A stretch of 64,000 bases of DNA from Artocarpus heterophyllus (Eukaryota; Streptophyta; Magnoliopsida; Rosales; Moraceae), in contig CM046342.1 of NCBI GenBank assembly GCA_025403435.1, forward strand, positions 18,499,596 to 18,563,595, given 5' to 3'. Below, piece after piece: positions 35,852 through 46,651 of this stretch. The first letter of the stretch is position 1. Each line of letters opens with the position of its first letter. The notes under the pieces were generated by a model. That model did no database searches. It saw nothing but the letters and a program-made list of their open reading frames with translations, and was not told the DNA's origin. The position numbers were made by a program, and so were the translations under genes.

Positions 35852-36637
35852 TGTTGCAGATATGGAGCCAAATCAAGTAGACAACCCAGCAAAAGGAAGG
35901 AAAAGGGAGAAAATCGCGTCCTCGAAGGCAGGGAGCAAGCGCCGCGGCTCTGGCAAAAGAGCGCCGCGGCGCTGGGGCGAAGGCGCCAGGTGAAGAGCGC
36001 CTAGGCGCCAGGACAAGAGCGCCTAGGCGCTATGTGGCAAGCGCCTAGGCGCCAAGGGCTTTACGCCTAGGCTCAAAGAGGATGGCGCCTAGGCGCCAGG
36101 TGAATTGCGCCTAGGCGCCGTAGGGGAGCGCCGCAGCGCTCGTTTCGAGCGCCGCGACGCTGACGCGCTGTGCTGCGCGATGTGTTTTGAATCAAAGTCG
36201 AATTCAAAGGTCTCAAAAACGGGAAACCACTAGGGTTTCCCATTAGTTGCTATTTTCTCCTCCTTTGGTTATAAATAGACACAAGGTGGCTAGGGTTGTG
36301 TGTGTGAAAACTGTGTGTGAAAATTATGAGTGGCATAATTTTGTGAGAGGCAAAATTCTTGAGAGCTCCATCATTGAGAGAGAAAAATTCCCATTGGGTG
36401 TTAGATAGAAGAGAGTTTTGGTAAGCACAATTTGTGAGTGTGTGAGAAACTGCTCTTGTAATCTGTAATCTCCTTCATCATAGTGGAATCTGCAAGCGGC
36501 AGAAACAGGACGTAGTCTCAAATTTGGACGAACCTGTATAAAATTTGGTGTCTCTTTTTCTTCTTTTCTCCTATTTATTTTCTGCAATTGTTCGTTCTTG
36601 CGATCCTTGGAATTAGGAGTCGCCTAATTCCCCAACA
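35852..36637 (+). repeat. 5' LTR of element D, with palindromic GC-rich block
   Basis: TGTTGCAGAT...CCCAACA. The U3 holds a GC-rich block (about 35938-36182) with five copies of GCGCCTAGGCGC (35997, 36019, 36041, 36085, 36107) and related AGCGCCGCGGCGCT-type palindromes. A TATA box (TTATAAATAG) lies near 36269-36278. Confidence 0.93.
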
Positions 36638-36639
36638 AC

Positions 36640-36651
36640 TGGTATCAGAGC
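36640..36651 (+). other. Primer binding site, element D
   Basis: TGGTATCAGAGC, complementary to the initiator methionine tRNA 3' end, two bases after the LTR. Confidence 0.93.
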
Positions 36652-36671
36652 GGAGGTTTTGATCAAGAACG

Positions 36672-39305
36672 ATGACTGGAGAAGAAGGTATGGCAGCCGG
36701 CATCACCAAATTTGATGGTTCAGATTTTTCCTATTGGAGGATGCAAGTAGAAGACTACCTGTACAGCAGGAAACTGCACTTGCCCTTGGGTAGTAAACCC
36801 GAAGGCATGAAGGATGAGGAGTGGAGTCTCCTTGATAGACAGGTACTCGGTGTGATCCGTTTGACTTTGTCAAAGAACGTTGCCCACAACGTTGCGAAGG
36901 AGACCACTACAGCAGGGATGATGAAGGCTCTGTCAGAGATGTATGAGAAGCCCTCAGCCAATAACAAGGTACATCTCATGAAGAAGCTCTTTAATTTAAA
37001 GATGTCTGAAGGTGCCTCGGTGGTAGAGCACCTGAACAGTTTCAACACCGTTCTAAACCAATTGGTCTCGGTAGAGATTAAATTCGAAGATGAGATCAAT
37101 GCTCTAATCCTTTTGGCCTCGTTACCAAATAGCTGGGAACCCATGAGGGTGGCCATTACAAATTCGCTTGGGAATGCCAAATTAAAGTTTGTTGATGTCA
37201 GAAATTCTATTCTGGCGGAAGAAGTTCGCAGGAAGGACTCAGGAGAAGCCTCTTCGTCGAACTCGGCCCTTAATGTTGATAATAGGGGCAAGAAACTTGA
37301 TAGGCAATCCAACAGGGATAATGGCAGGAGAGGCAAGTCGAGGAATGGGAGAAGCAATTCAAGGAATGGAAGGACCATGGAGTGTTGGAACTGTGGGAAG
37401 ACGGGCCACTTGAAAAAGAACTGCAGGGCTCCAAGGAAGAATGAAGACAAGACTAATGACGCAGCCAACGCCGCCACTGAAGAGCAACAGGGTGCTTTAA
37501 TCTTGTCTGTCGACAGTTCTTTTGATTCGTGGGTGTTGGACTCAGGAGCATCATTCCACACCACAGCACACCGTCATGTCCTGGAGAACTACGTTGCCGG
37601 AAATCATGGTAAGGTTTATCTCGCTGATGGAGAACCTTTGGATATAGTTGGCATTGGAGATGTCAGTTTAAAAATGCCTAATGGGTCGGTATGGAAGATT
37701 CATAAGGTGAGACATGTTCCTAAATTAATGCGCAACTTGATTTCGGTGGGGCAACTGGATGATGATGGACATAAAGTAACCTTCAATTGTGGAGGTTGGA
37801 AAGTCACGAAAGGAGCGATGGTTATTGCTCGGGGACGCAAGGCTGGAACTCTCTACATGAACTCAAGTTGTAAAGATACCCTAGTAGTTGCTGATTCTAC
37901 TGCCAATACTGAGCTATGGCATTATAGGCTTGGTCACATGAGTGAAAAGGGTATGAAGGTGCTTCACTGCAAAGGAAAACTGCCGGGTTTGAAAACTGTT
38001 GATCACAGTTTGTGTGAAGCCTGCATCTTTGGTAAACAGAAGAGAGTGAGTTTCTCAAAGATGGGTAGAGAGCCTAAGTCCAGGAAATTGGAGCTTCTTC
38101 ACACTGATGTGTGGGGGCCTGCGCCGGTGACTTCCCTTGGTGGCGCAAACTACTACGTGACGTTCATTGATGACTCAAGCAGGAAGGTATGGGTTTACTT
38201 TCTAAAAAATAAATCTGATGTGTTCGACGCTTTCAAGAGATGGAAAGCCATGGTGGAGAACGAGACAGATTTGAAGGTGAAGTGCTTGCAGTCTGACAAT
38301 GGGGGAGAGTACCTAGGTGAAGATTTCAGGAGGTACTGTGCTGAGAATGGGATAAAGATGAGGAAGACCATTCCAGGAAAACCACAACAGAATGGGGTAG
38401 CTGAGAGGATGAACAGGACTTTAAACGAGCGTGCTAGGAGCATGAGGTTGCATGCAGGGCTGCCAAAGATGTTTTGGGCTGAGGCAATTAACACAGCCGC
38501 TCATCTGATCAACAGAAGTCCATCCACACCGCTGAAGTTCAAGCTACCGGAAGAAGTCTGGAGCCATAAACAGGTTGATCTCTCTTACTTGAGAGTGTTT
38601 GGTTGTGTTTCCTATGCACACGTTGATTCTGCTGCTAGAAGTAAACTGGATGCCAAGTCAAAGAAGTGTTTTCTGGTTGGCTATGGCGGACTTGAGTTTG
38701 GTTATCGTCTCTGGGATGACCAAAGTCAGAAAATTATCAGGAGCAAGGATGTGATCTTCAACGAAGGTGTTCTGTACAAGGACAGAGATAGCACGGACTC
38801 CAGGGGTTCAGGTTCTGAAGACAAGATGCCTGAGGTGATTCCATTCAAGGATCTTCCTGGAGTGGAGGTGCAAAATCCAGAGGTTGAAGACCAGGAAAAC
38901 ATAGCTCCAGAAGGAATCCAGAGGACTCCTGCCACACCAGTCAGGAGGTCTAGCAGGACAATCAGACCACCGCAGAGATACTCCCCAACTCTGAATTACA
39001 TCTTGTTGACCGACAAAGGTAAGCCAGAGAGCTTTGATGAAGCCGTGGAGGCTGGAGATTCGGTCAAGTGGGAGTTAGCCATGAGGGACGAGTTGGATCA
39101 GACATGGCAACTGGCAAAGTTACCACAGAGTAAAAAGTCCTTGCACAACAAGAGGGTATACCGGGCAAAAGATAAAAGTGCTGGCAGCAAGCGGTATAAG
39201 GCAAGGTGGGTGGTAAAAGGATCCAGAGATATGCTCACCAAGATGGATCCGATTGAGAAACTGAAGTTGTGCGCAACTTCAGTTGGACTTCTCCAAGAGG
39301 CGTGA
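36672..39305 (+). CDS. Element D gag-protease-integrase polyprotein, RT/RNase H deleted in frame
   Basis: An intact 877-codon ORF starting 20 bases after the primer site. Domains in order: copia gag (about 10-200), zinc knuckle CWNCGKTGHLKKNC (about 238-251), aspartic protease WVLDSGASFH (about 287-296), integrase zinc-binding region (LWHYRLGH near 414, CEAC near 445), integrase core with D479 (HTDVWG), D543 (SDNGGEY) and E578 (D-D-35-E), [11 protein letters not shown], and the integrase C-terminus. Next comes the start of RT (YKARWVVKG, about 840-848). At about residue 849 the frame jumps straight to the family's RNase H tail (RDMLTKMDPIEKLKLC), so the polymerase palm and RNase H are missing. 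Compared with element B roughly 1.3 kb is gone, yet the frame is kept. It could make particles and integrase but must borrow reverse transcriptase. Confidence 0.92.
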   Translation: MTGEEGMAAGITKFDGSDFSYWRMQVEDYLYSRKLHLPLGSKPEGMKDEEWSLLDRQVLGVIRLTLSKNVAHNVAKETTTAGMMKALSEMYEKPSANNKVHLMKKLFNLKMSEGASVVEHLNSFNTVLNQLVSVEIKFEDEINALILLASLPNSWEPMRVAITNSLGNAKLKFVDVRNSILAEEVRRKDSGEASSSNSALNVDNRGKKLDRQSNRDNGRRGKSRNGRSNSRNGRTMECWNCGKTGHLKKNCRAPRKNEDKTNDAANAATEEQQGALILSVDSSFDSWVLDSGASFHTTAHRHVLENYVAGNHGKVYLADGEPLDIVGIGDVSLKMPNGSVWKIHKVRHVPKLMRNLISVGQLDDDGHKVTFNCGGWKVTKGAMVIARGRKAGTLYMNSSCKDTLVVADSTANTELWHYRLGHMSEKGMKVLHCKGKLPGLKTVDHSLCEACIFGKQKRVSFSKMGREPKSRKLELLHTDVWGPAPVTSLGGANYYVTFIDDSSRKVWVYFLKNKSDVFDAFKRWKAMVENETDLKVKCLQSDNGGEYLGEDFRRYCAENGIKMRKTIPGKPQQNGVAERMNRTLNERARSMRLHAGLPKMFWAEAINTAAHLINRSPSTPLKFKLPEEVWSHKQVDLSYLRVFGCVSYAHVDSAARSKLDAKSKKCFLVGYGGLEFGYRLWDDQSQKIIRSKDVIFNEGVLYKDRDSTDSRGSGSEDKMPEVIPFKDLPGVEVQNPEVEDQENIAPEGIQRTPATPVRRSSRTIRPPQRYSPTLNYILLTDKGKPESFDEAVEAGDSVKWELAMRDELDQTWQLAKLPQSKKSLHNKRVYRAKDKSAGSKRYKARWVVKGSRDMLTKMDPIEKLKLCATSVGLLQEA

Positions 39306-39351
39306 GAAGTCGTTGCCGCTGCAGTGGGAGACATGGTGATTGATTAGTCTC

Positions 39352-39363
39352 CAAGTGGGAGAT
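39352..39363 (+). other. Polypurine tract, element D
   Basis: AAGTGGGAGAT directly before the 3' LTR, the usual plus-strand primer position. Confidence 0.85.
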
Positions 39364-40149
39364 TGTTGCAGATATGGAGCCAAATCAAGTAGACAACCCA
39401 GCAAAAGGAAGGAAAAGGGAGAAAATCGCGTCCTCGAAGGCAGGGAGCAAGCGCCGCGGCTCTGGCAAAAGAGCGCCGCGGCGCTGGGGCGAAGGCGCCA
39501 GGTGACGAGCGCCTAGGCGCCAGGACAAGAGCGCCTAGGCGCTATGTGGCAAGCGCCTAGGCGCCAAGGGCTTTACGCCTAGGCTCAAAGAGGATGGCGC
39601 CTAGGCGCCAGGTGAATTGCGCCTAGGCGCCGCAGGGGAGCGCCGCAGCGCTCTTTTCGAGCGCCGCGACGCTGACGCGCTGTGCTGCGCGATGTGTTTT
39701 GAATCAAAGTCGAATTCAAAGGTCTCAAAAACGGGAAACCACTAGGGTTTCCCATTAGTTGCTATTTTCTCCTCCTTTGGTTATAAATAGACACAAGGTG
39801 GCTAGGGTTGTGTGTGTGAAAACTGTGTGTGAAAATTGTGAGTGGTATAATTTTGTGAGAGGCAAAATTCTTGAGAGCTCCATCCTTGAGAGAGAAAAAT
39901 TCCCATTGGGTGTTAGATAGAAGAGAGTTTTGGTAAGCACAATTTGTGAGTGTGTGAGAAACTGCTCTTGTAATCTGTAATCTCCTTCATCATAGTGGAA
40001 TCTGCAAGCGGCAGAAACAGGACGTAGTCTCAAATTTGGACGAACCTGTATAAAATTTGGTGTCTCTTTTTCTTCTTTTCTCCTATTTATTTTCTACAAT
40101 TGTTCGTTCTTGCGATCCTTGGAATTAGGAGTCGCCTAATTCCCCAACA
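39364..40149 (+). repeat. 3' LTR of element D
   Basis: Same length as the 5' LTR. Differences seen include GGTGACGAG for GGTGAAGAG, CGCAGGGG for CGTAGGGG and TTTTCTACAATTG for TTTTCTGCAATTG. All five GCGCCTAGGCGC palindromes are kept. Confidence 0.93.
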
Positions 40150-40154
40150 TTCCC

Positions 40155-40531
40155 ATTGTGTTCAATCTCTCGTCGACAATTTATCAAATGCTTCATGCAC
40201 GAAAAAACAGTAAGATGAAAACGATTTATCCCATTTCCTATTCATCAGCCAGCAAATTATAAACAACATTTTCTTCACACGAAAAACCAAAAATCCAAAA
40301 CTTTGAACATAATGTAATGATAATCTCACAAGTCAAACTAAAACTGATCGTCACATAAAATAAAATTTTATAAAATCTTCAACCATCAAGATCAAAAAGC
40401 TAGGATTCAAGAACTGAAAAAATAGAAAACAACAAAATAATAAGATGTCTACAATGCATCTAGGCTCATTTACCAATGCAACAACCAAAAACGCAAAAGT
40501 GACCGTGAGAATTTAGATTACCAGCTCCGTC
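40155..40531. other. Spacer between elements D and B
   Basis: Non-coding. On the minus strand a pyrimidine tract ending TTTTTTCAG (near 40423) looks intron-like, which fits a remnant of the dead exchange-factor gene, but no exon can be read. Confidence 0.3.
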
Positions 40532-40536
40532 AAACT

Positions 40537-42460
40537 TGTTGGGCTTGGTGCCCTAAAAGCTGTGACATTGTACATATTGTTAATAAATAAATAAAATAAC
40601 ATTTATTATTATTTTGATTGATTATATGTATTATGAATACATTTATAAATATCAAGAAAATTCCATGATTATTTATGTGACTATAAATTTAGCATATAAA
40701 TGTTACTTGCTTATGGATAAAATTTATAGATAATAATCTAAATAGTCCGTAATAATTAATTAAAAATTACAAGTACGGTCCAATCTCATCTAAAATGAAA
40801 TAGTCATTATCCGGACTATTAATGTAGAGACATTGGGTTGGAGGTACTTTATATAATGAGATTATATAGGACTAGACCAGATAAATTATGAATCTCTAAT
40901 AATCATCCGTTACAAATAGAGTATTCAAATTTATCACTATGATGATCATATATTTGACAGTCTTAATCCTGAGTATTTATTAGACTCCTATTTATTACAT
41001 TATGTTTTTTGACTTGCGTGGTAAGATTTGTCTAAGCACAGATTATAACTTAGCATATTAGAAACATAAAGTAATAAATGGCTGGGAATAATATTATACA
41101 GATATGGAATCCATTCCTTCCCTATGGAAGTTAGAAAAATAGTTCTCTTGAGTGATAATTCAAGGTTTGAACAATAGAACGCTCGTTCATAATAAGATTA
41201 TGAATTAATTATTCATTAGAGAATTATTGAAACTCAAGGATAAAGATGTAATAAGAGAGGTGAATGGAAATTGAACCTAGCTCTTATTATGAACTATTTA
41301 TGGAGGACTGACTTATATGTAATGATTATATCAATGGACTACTCGTTAATTTTCTTTGAGTAATTTCATTGTAATCTCAAGAGTTCAGTTTCAGGTTTTT
41401 AGTGGAGTAACACTGAAACTAATAAATTTGACACATTAATTAAAGAGTTTGATTAAATGTCAAATTTATTGGAGCTTGGGTTATAGGTCCATAGGTCCCC
41501 AATACCACCTCTGTAACACTATATTAGATTTTTGCATAGAATGAATTATGCATGTTTAATTCAAAATTTTTGAATTCTGAATTAATTTTTTCACACTTGA
41601 ATTATTAACGTAACACAGAAAAATGTTCTCTGTGACACATAATGTAATGTGATAAATGTTATCACATTTAACTGAGCATTAGTTAATTAATTGATTATTG
41701 TTAAAATCTATTCTTAAATAAATGTGATTTATTTTTTACTTGAGATTTATATATATATATGGTTTTGAACCAAATCTTTTTTATATATATATAAGATTTT
41801 ATAATATATTAATATATATATATATTAATATAATATTATAAAAAAAAGGGTGCAGGCGTGAACCTTTCACGTTTCACTTATATATATATATATATATATA
41901 TAAACCGAATCACATGTTGTGATTCGGTCAAAGTCAAAAAAAAAAAAAAAACTTTATGTAAACTTACGAATAAGGATTCGGGAAACAAAACAAAAAGAAA
42001 GAAGAAAACGGAAAAGAAAAGAAGAAAAAGGAAAGGAAAAGAAAAAGGAAAGAAAAAATTACTAATGGCTCAGTTATAAAAAGGGAGAGATAACAGTTAT
42101 CTCAGTAATTTTTATTCACATAACTTTTAGAGAGAAAAAACTGAGAGTTCTTCTCTAAAGAAAAAGGTCTGCTATCTCATGTGTTGAGTACATAGCAGAT
42201 TCAGATAAGTGTGAGGAAAATTCATTCTTGCAGTTTGACGCCCACTCGTCTTTCCATTGGTGTGGAGGCCTGGTTTGGAAGATCGTGGTGTCAAAGAGGA
42301 AAGCTAGGATACCCTGATAGTCTTCAAAAGGTTAGTAAAAATTCCTAAAGCTTTCTGTAATTAAAATTATATATCTATTCCCGATGAACAAAATTTTCAG
42401 AAAATTTTTGTTTGTCAATGATCTGTTCCTTCCGCTGCGTTGCATGTTTTAATTCCAACA
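40537..42460 (+). repeat. 5' LTR of element B
   Basis: TGTTGGGCTTGG...AATTCCAACA, 1924 bp. Contains (TA)n runs (41745-41902), an 11-bp hairpin (41904-41928), a long purine-rich strand (about 41977-42058), a TATA box TATAAAAAG (42075-42083) and a donor-like GTTAGTAA at 42332. Confidence 0.94.
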
Positions 42461-42462
42461 AA

Positions 42463-42474
42463 TGGCTTCAGAGC
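42463..42474 (+). other. Primer binding site of element B, two mismatches
   Basis: TGGCTTCAGAGC, compared with the usual TGGTATCAGAGC. Confidence 0.8.
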
Positions 42475-42995
42475 GGGTTATAGCATATATAATTTTAATT
42501 AAACATGATTTTATTTTGATGATATCATGTTTTTGATGCATGTTTGTGGGCACTTTGCATTTTTGTTAATTTTTATTCATGTGATGAATGTTTGTTTAAT
42601 GAAAGGATTTTTGGTCGTTAATTATATGGTCCTTTTGGATTAATAATTTTATTTTCAGTTTGATTAGATCAATCTGTGTAAACCCATAAAGGGGTATAGG
42701 CTTTTTGTAATTTATTATTATTATTTTTTCTTCTCTCCTCTCTTTCACTTGCTACACGTGGAGCGATGAAGAAAAAGATGTCCATTGGATTTTTTTGGCC
42801 TAGTTGAGAACTATGGGCCTATCAAATTTCAAAGGTAATCCAGCAAATTGTTACACAATAAACCACTTGATGAAGACTGCAAAATTGGAGCAGGGAATTA
42901 TGTATAAATTACAAGAAGACCCCTGTAATTTTATTTTTTATTTTTTATTTTTTTCGGGTTGTAATTTTAATTATCCAAAAGAACCCGGTCAAAAA

Positions 42996-45032
42996 TGTTA
43001 GACATGTATGTTCTAAGGAGTAAAAATGTAATACGTTTTTGGAGACATTTTTATCAATAAAGAATTTATTCATTTATATATACCAAATATTGTCCTCTTT
43101 ACGTTCATATTTGTTGAATGTATGATAAGCAAACAATAGTCTGAGACTGTCAATCTAAACCTTAAGAATTGGGCATATGATGGGATGATTATGCGGAAGA
43201 CACAATTCTTAGGGTGATGGTCTAAAACATATGATCTGCAATAGAGGGAATAAAGTTGGGCGCTTTATTCATGTAAAGATTGTTATGTTGTCTATATCCC
43301 TTTTGGGAGATGGTTTGTCTTGACCATCGGAGTTGGACTCCATGAATAGAAACATTGGCACGTTGTCATAGGTGACGATGTGTTGGATCGGGACATAAAG
43401 TGAATTGATTTGGATTAATAATTCTGTCTTGGCAAATTGATTCACTTTAGACAATCATTTGTATTGTATCTTAATCCTGAGATGAATAATGGGCCCGTTG
43501 TCTCGACTTGTGTCTTTTGATATACCAATGGGTGACTCCCACATCTCTATAGTGGCATGCATGCCGGTACGTTGGAGGCATGAATCTTGATAGCGTAGAC
43601 TTGTTATTCATAGATATGGACTCCATAGCTCCTCTTTAGGAGTAATGATATCCTCTTATATGCGTTGCCCTGTAATTGAAAAACTGGAGCGCTCAACCAT
43701 TTGGATACATAGGTGTAACCGAATGGTATACTATCTTTGGATGGTAAGTTTTCTAATGGTGAGACAATGGAACGTAAGATAAAAATAATCGGGAAGGTAA
43801 GACAGAATTTGTCCTTAAGCCGATTATGGATGATCATATGGGGATGCGATACACTATGATATGTCATGGAGACTTAGCTACACGAGCTTCGTAATTCTAT
43901 AAAGTTCGAGAGTGCAGCTCCAAGCTTTTAGTGGAGTAGCGTTGGAGTTGATAATTGTGAAATGTATATCTGGGATATTGGGTTTCATAATTATCATGAG
44001 CTTGAACTTTATAGGTCCATTTTGGTCCCCTTTGCTAGCTCACAAAATCCTGTAACGACACGGCGTGCTTTTCCAATAATTGGTGACTTATGTCGGATTT
44101 ATCAGATTGGTTTAAAATTTATAAGAATCAAATAATTCATGTCTGTTTATCGGTTGAATTAATTATGTAAGAAAATTAGTTCAAGATGAACTTGTTGAAT
44201 TATTGCGTTCGGATAATTTTTGTCTGTTTATCGGTTGTTTTAATTTTGGACAATTAGAACAAGATAAACTTGTAGAATTATTGTGAATTGATTTATTTTC
44301 TTAGAGATTATCTTGATAAAGTTTTTTTTGATCAGATATCTTTTCTATTGGGCTATTTGAATCAAAACTGAGACTTTATCCTTTAGAATCTCGGGTGGAA
44401 AATAAAAGATTCGCGGAGATTTTTTCTCGGCAGTTCGGCCTACCGGATGACATGTTCGGCCTGCCGAACTGGCCTGTTCGGCCTGCCTATCAGAAAGTTC
44501 GGCCTGTCGACCGACGACAGTTAAGATTACGCGTTTTCACGCGGATCTTATCAGATATTGATCCGAACTTGATTCTGTTTCAATTTTTTGAGACCTAATC
44601 TGATATGGACTGACCCTAGGACCAATAGGTATAAAAAGAGAGTGAGTCTAATGATTTACTCAAATCAATTTTGAGAGATTAAGAGTGATACTCTTCTAGT
44701 GAGCATCTGAAAACTCCCTGAGAGCGTTTGTTCACAAATCACGAACACTAGCTTTGGGTTCTCTCTGTTGGTTGGAAGGAGAGTCACTGGTGGAAGAGCT
44801 GTACGTGTGAGCCCACACTCACTCCGGTTGTGGATAGAGAATAGCAAAGAAGACCAGTTGGTTGAGGCTTTTCTGGAACGTTACTTCTCTACACAGGTCG
44901 CGGAGGTTCTCCAGCACACTGAGGTTAGTAAGATCTGTTTAATTTATACATATAACATGTCAAACTTGTATTTTGGAAAATACTCTGATGAAAAATTTAA
45001 AAAACATTCCGCTGCGCACTTTGTTTCCAACA
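42996..45032 (+). repeat. 5' LTR of element A
   Basis: TGTTAGACATG...TTTCCAACA. A cluster of quasi-palindromic TTCGGCCTGCCGAAC-type units lies at about 44430-44520, upstream of the TATA box (GGTATAAAAAGAGAG, near 44628). A donor-like GAG|GTTAGTAAG lies at 44924. Confidence 0.95.
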
Positions 45033-45034
45033 AT

Positions 45035-45046
45035 TGGTATCAGAGC
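45035..45046 (+). other. Primer binding site, element A
   Basis: TGGTATCAGAGC, two bases after the LTR. Confidence 0.93.
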
Positions 45047-46651
45047 CGAGTTTTTTACATAAATTTGCAAGTTTGTGATCATGTTATATGCATAAATTTT
45101 GTGATCTTAGTCTCTCCAATGCTTGAATTAAATTTTATAGAGAGATGGCACTCTAGGTTTCTATATAATATACATGTTGTCATGAATTATGTGGTGAATA
45201 TTTATTAATTAATTATGGTTGATTAAATTGTTGTTTAATTATTTATTAATTAATTAATACCGGTTATGGTTCCTTAGAGGTTAGAATGTGTATCTAGGTT
45301 TTTCATGTAATTAGATGGCGGACTATCATCTCCGTCTAGGAATTGTTATTTAATTTTTAATTTGTAAGAATTTTGTAATTAAATAATTATTCGGAGAAGA
45401 CGGAACGAGAAGTCGAATCTTAAAGATTGATGATGGCGCCTCCAAGCATTTCCTGAGTCTCTAATTTTATGTTTTTGAATTGTTGAAAATAAAATTGATG
45501 AATTGCATAAAAATTGTATTTTCTGGAATGTGCATTTTCTGATCGGTCGGCATGCCGGACCTCACAGTTCGGCAGGCCGACAGTGGGGCAGAAATTTTGG
45601 TGCTCTGTTGGCAGGTCGAACCTTCATGTTCGGCAGGCCGAACCTCCTTGATCGGTAGGCCGATCACCTAGATCGGCCTCCCGACCGAGAGCTACCAAAT
45701 ATCCAGAAAAGGTGCAATTTTTCGGTGCAGTTTTAATTTTATTTTTGGGGCGATTCTGAGAAACATTAAATTTGGATTTGACTGGAAATATGAAGTGTTC
45801 GATTCATACGGGATTGGAGACTTGAAGATGGATATTACATGAAGAAGGATACAGTTTGAGGATTTAAGGATGAAGAATCGATAAATGTCTCGATTATTCT
45901 CTTGTAATCTTAGTTTTCTATTCTCTAGGGTGGAACCATAATATTACGGTTATTATTATTATGCTTGTAGCTATGCTTGATTGCTTTGCTTGTTTGCATT
46001 ATAATATGATTTACCATGTATATTGATAATATGTCATATAGAATAGGGAGTGCCGCTCATATTAAAATTGTTCATGCATAATTTTAAAATAAAACCTTGA
46101 CTTCAAAAGATTGAGTGGGAGAAGGTTTTCGAAGAGAGAACCTAAGGCCTCCATCGTTGGTCCATAGGAAGAACATGGTGGTCCCAACCCCTAGGAAGGG
46201 ATTTCTATCATGTACCAGATTGGATCTCTGAAAGGATAAGGTATTTTAGTATGATTTATGGTTGCACACCCCTAGGTGGTAATTATAAATCATGAATAAA
46301 ATATTGAAACGGTGGTTATACACTCACGTTAATTTTATTATTAACCTCCCCTAGGAGCTCTGTTAATAAAATTAATGGCCAAAGAAACGATTATTAGTAT
46401 ATGCTGGATCATACGGGTCCTGGATGGCATATATTAATTAGGAGGGGATCCGTGTTCCCGATTGAATTTAGCATGACTCCCCTAGGAGCTTGTTGAATTC
46501 TGAGTTGGGAATTATCGTTGTAAGGTTGTGATATTTTCAAGGTTTTGACACATAAACACATTTGTATGATTTTACATGATTGTGTTATCTTACTAAATTA
46601 TTATATATGTTTGCTTATGTTTGGTATATGATTCTTTATTGTAGATTGAAA
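45047..46651 (+). other. Leader of element A
   Basis: 1.6 kb without coding function. It holds two TCGGCAGGCCGA copies (45569-45580, 45630-45641), four CCTAGG-type motifs (46188-46500) at intervals, and ends TTCTTTATTGTAG (46632-46644), acceptor-like, seven bases before the gag ATG at 46652. Confidence 0.7.

Larger units (their letters stand above)
35852..40149 (+). mobile_element. Ty1/copia element D, young, non-autonomous, lacking RT and RNase H
   Basis: Complete element of 4298 bp: 5' LTR 35852-36637, primer site, one ORF, polypurine tract, 3' LTR 39364-40149. Both LTRs are 786 bp and by eye differ at about seven bases (roughly 99% identity), so insertion was recent. Flanks are TTCCT (35847-35851) and TTCCC (40150-40154), a probable 5-bp target duplication with one change. 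It inserted beside the first surviving exon of the dead exchange-factor gene. The ORF is intact although the RT and RNase H parts are deleted. Confidence 0.93.

Noticed and set aside
36755..37564. 269-codon minus-strand frame inside element D
   Set aside because: It is antisense to the gag and protease coding region and resembles no protein; it mirrors the codon pattern of the real ORF.
41858..42079. 73-codon frame with Tyr-Ile repeats and a Lys-rich tail (also 59039-59248)
   Set aside because: It is a translation of the (TA)n run and purine tract in the LTR of element B.
43604..43867. 87-codon minus-strand frame conserved in all family A LTRs (51227-51490, 60681-60941)
   Set aside because: Kept because the LTRs are copies of each other; it lies in U3, antisense, with no recognisable domain. 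In element F the reading is already altered at its C-terminus.
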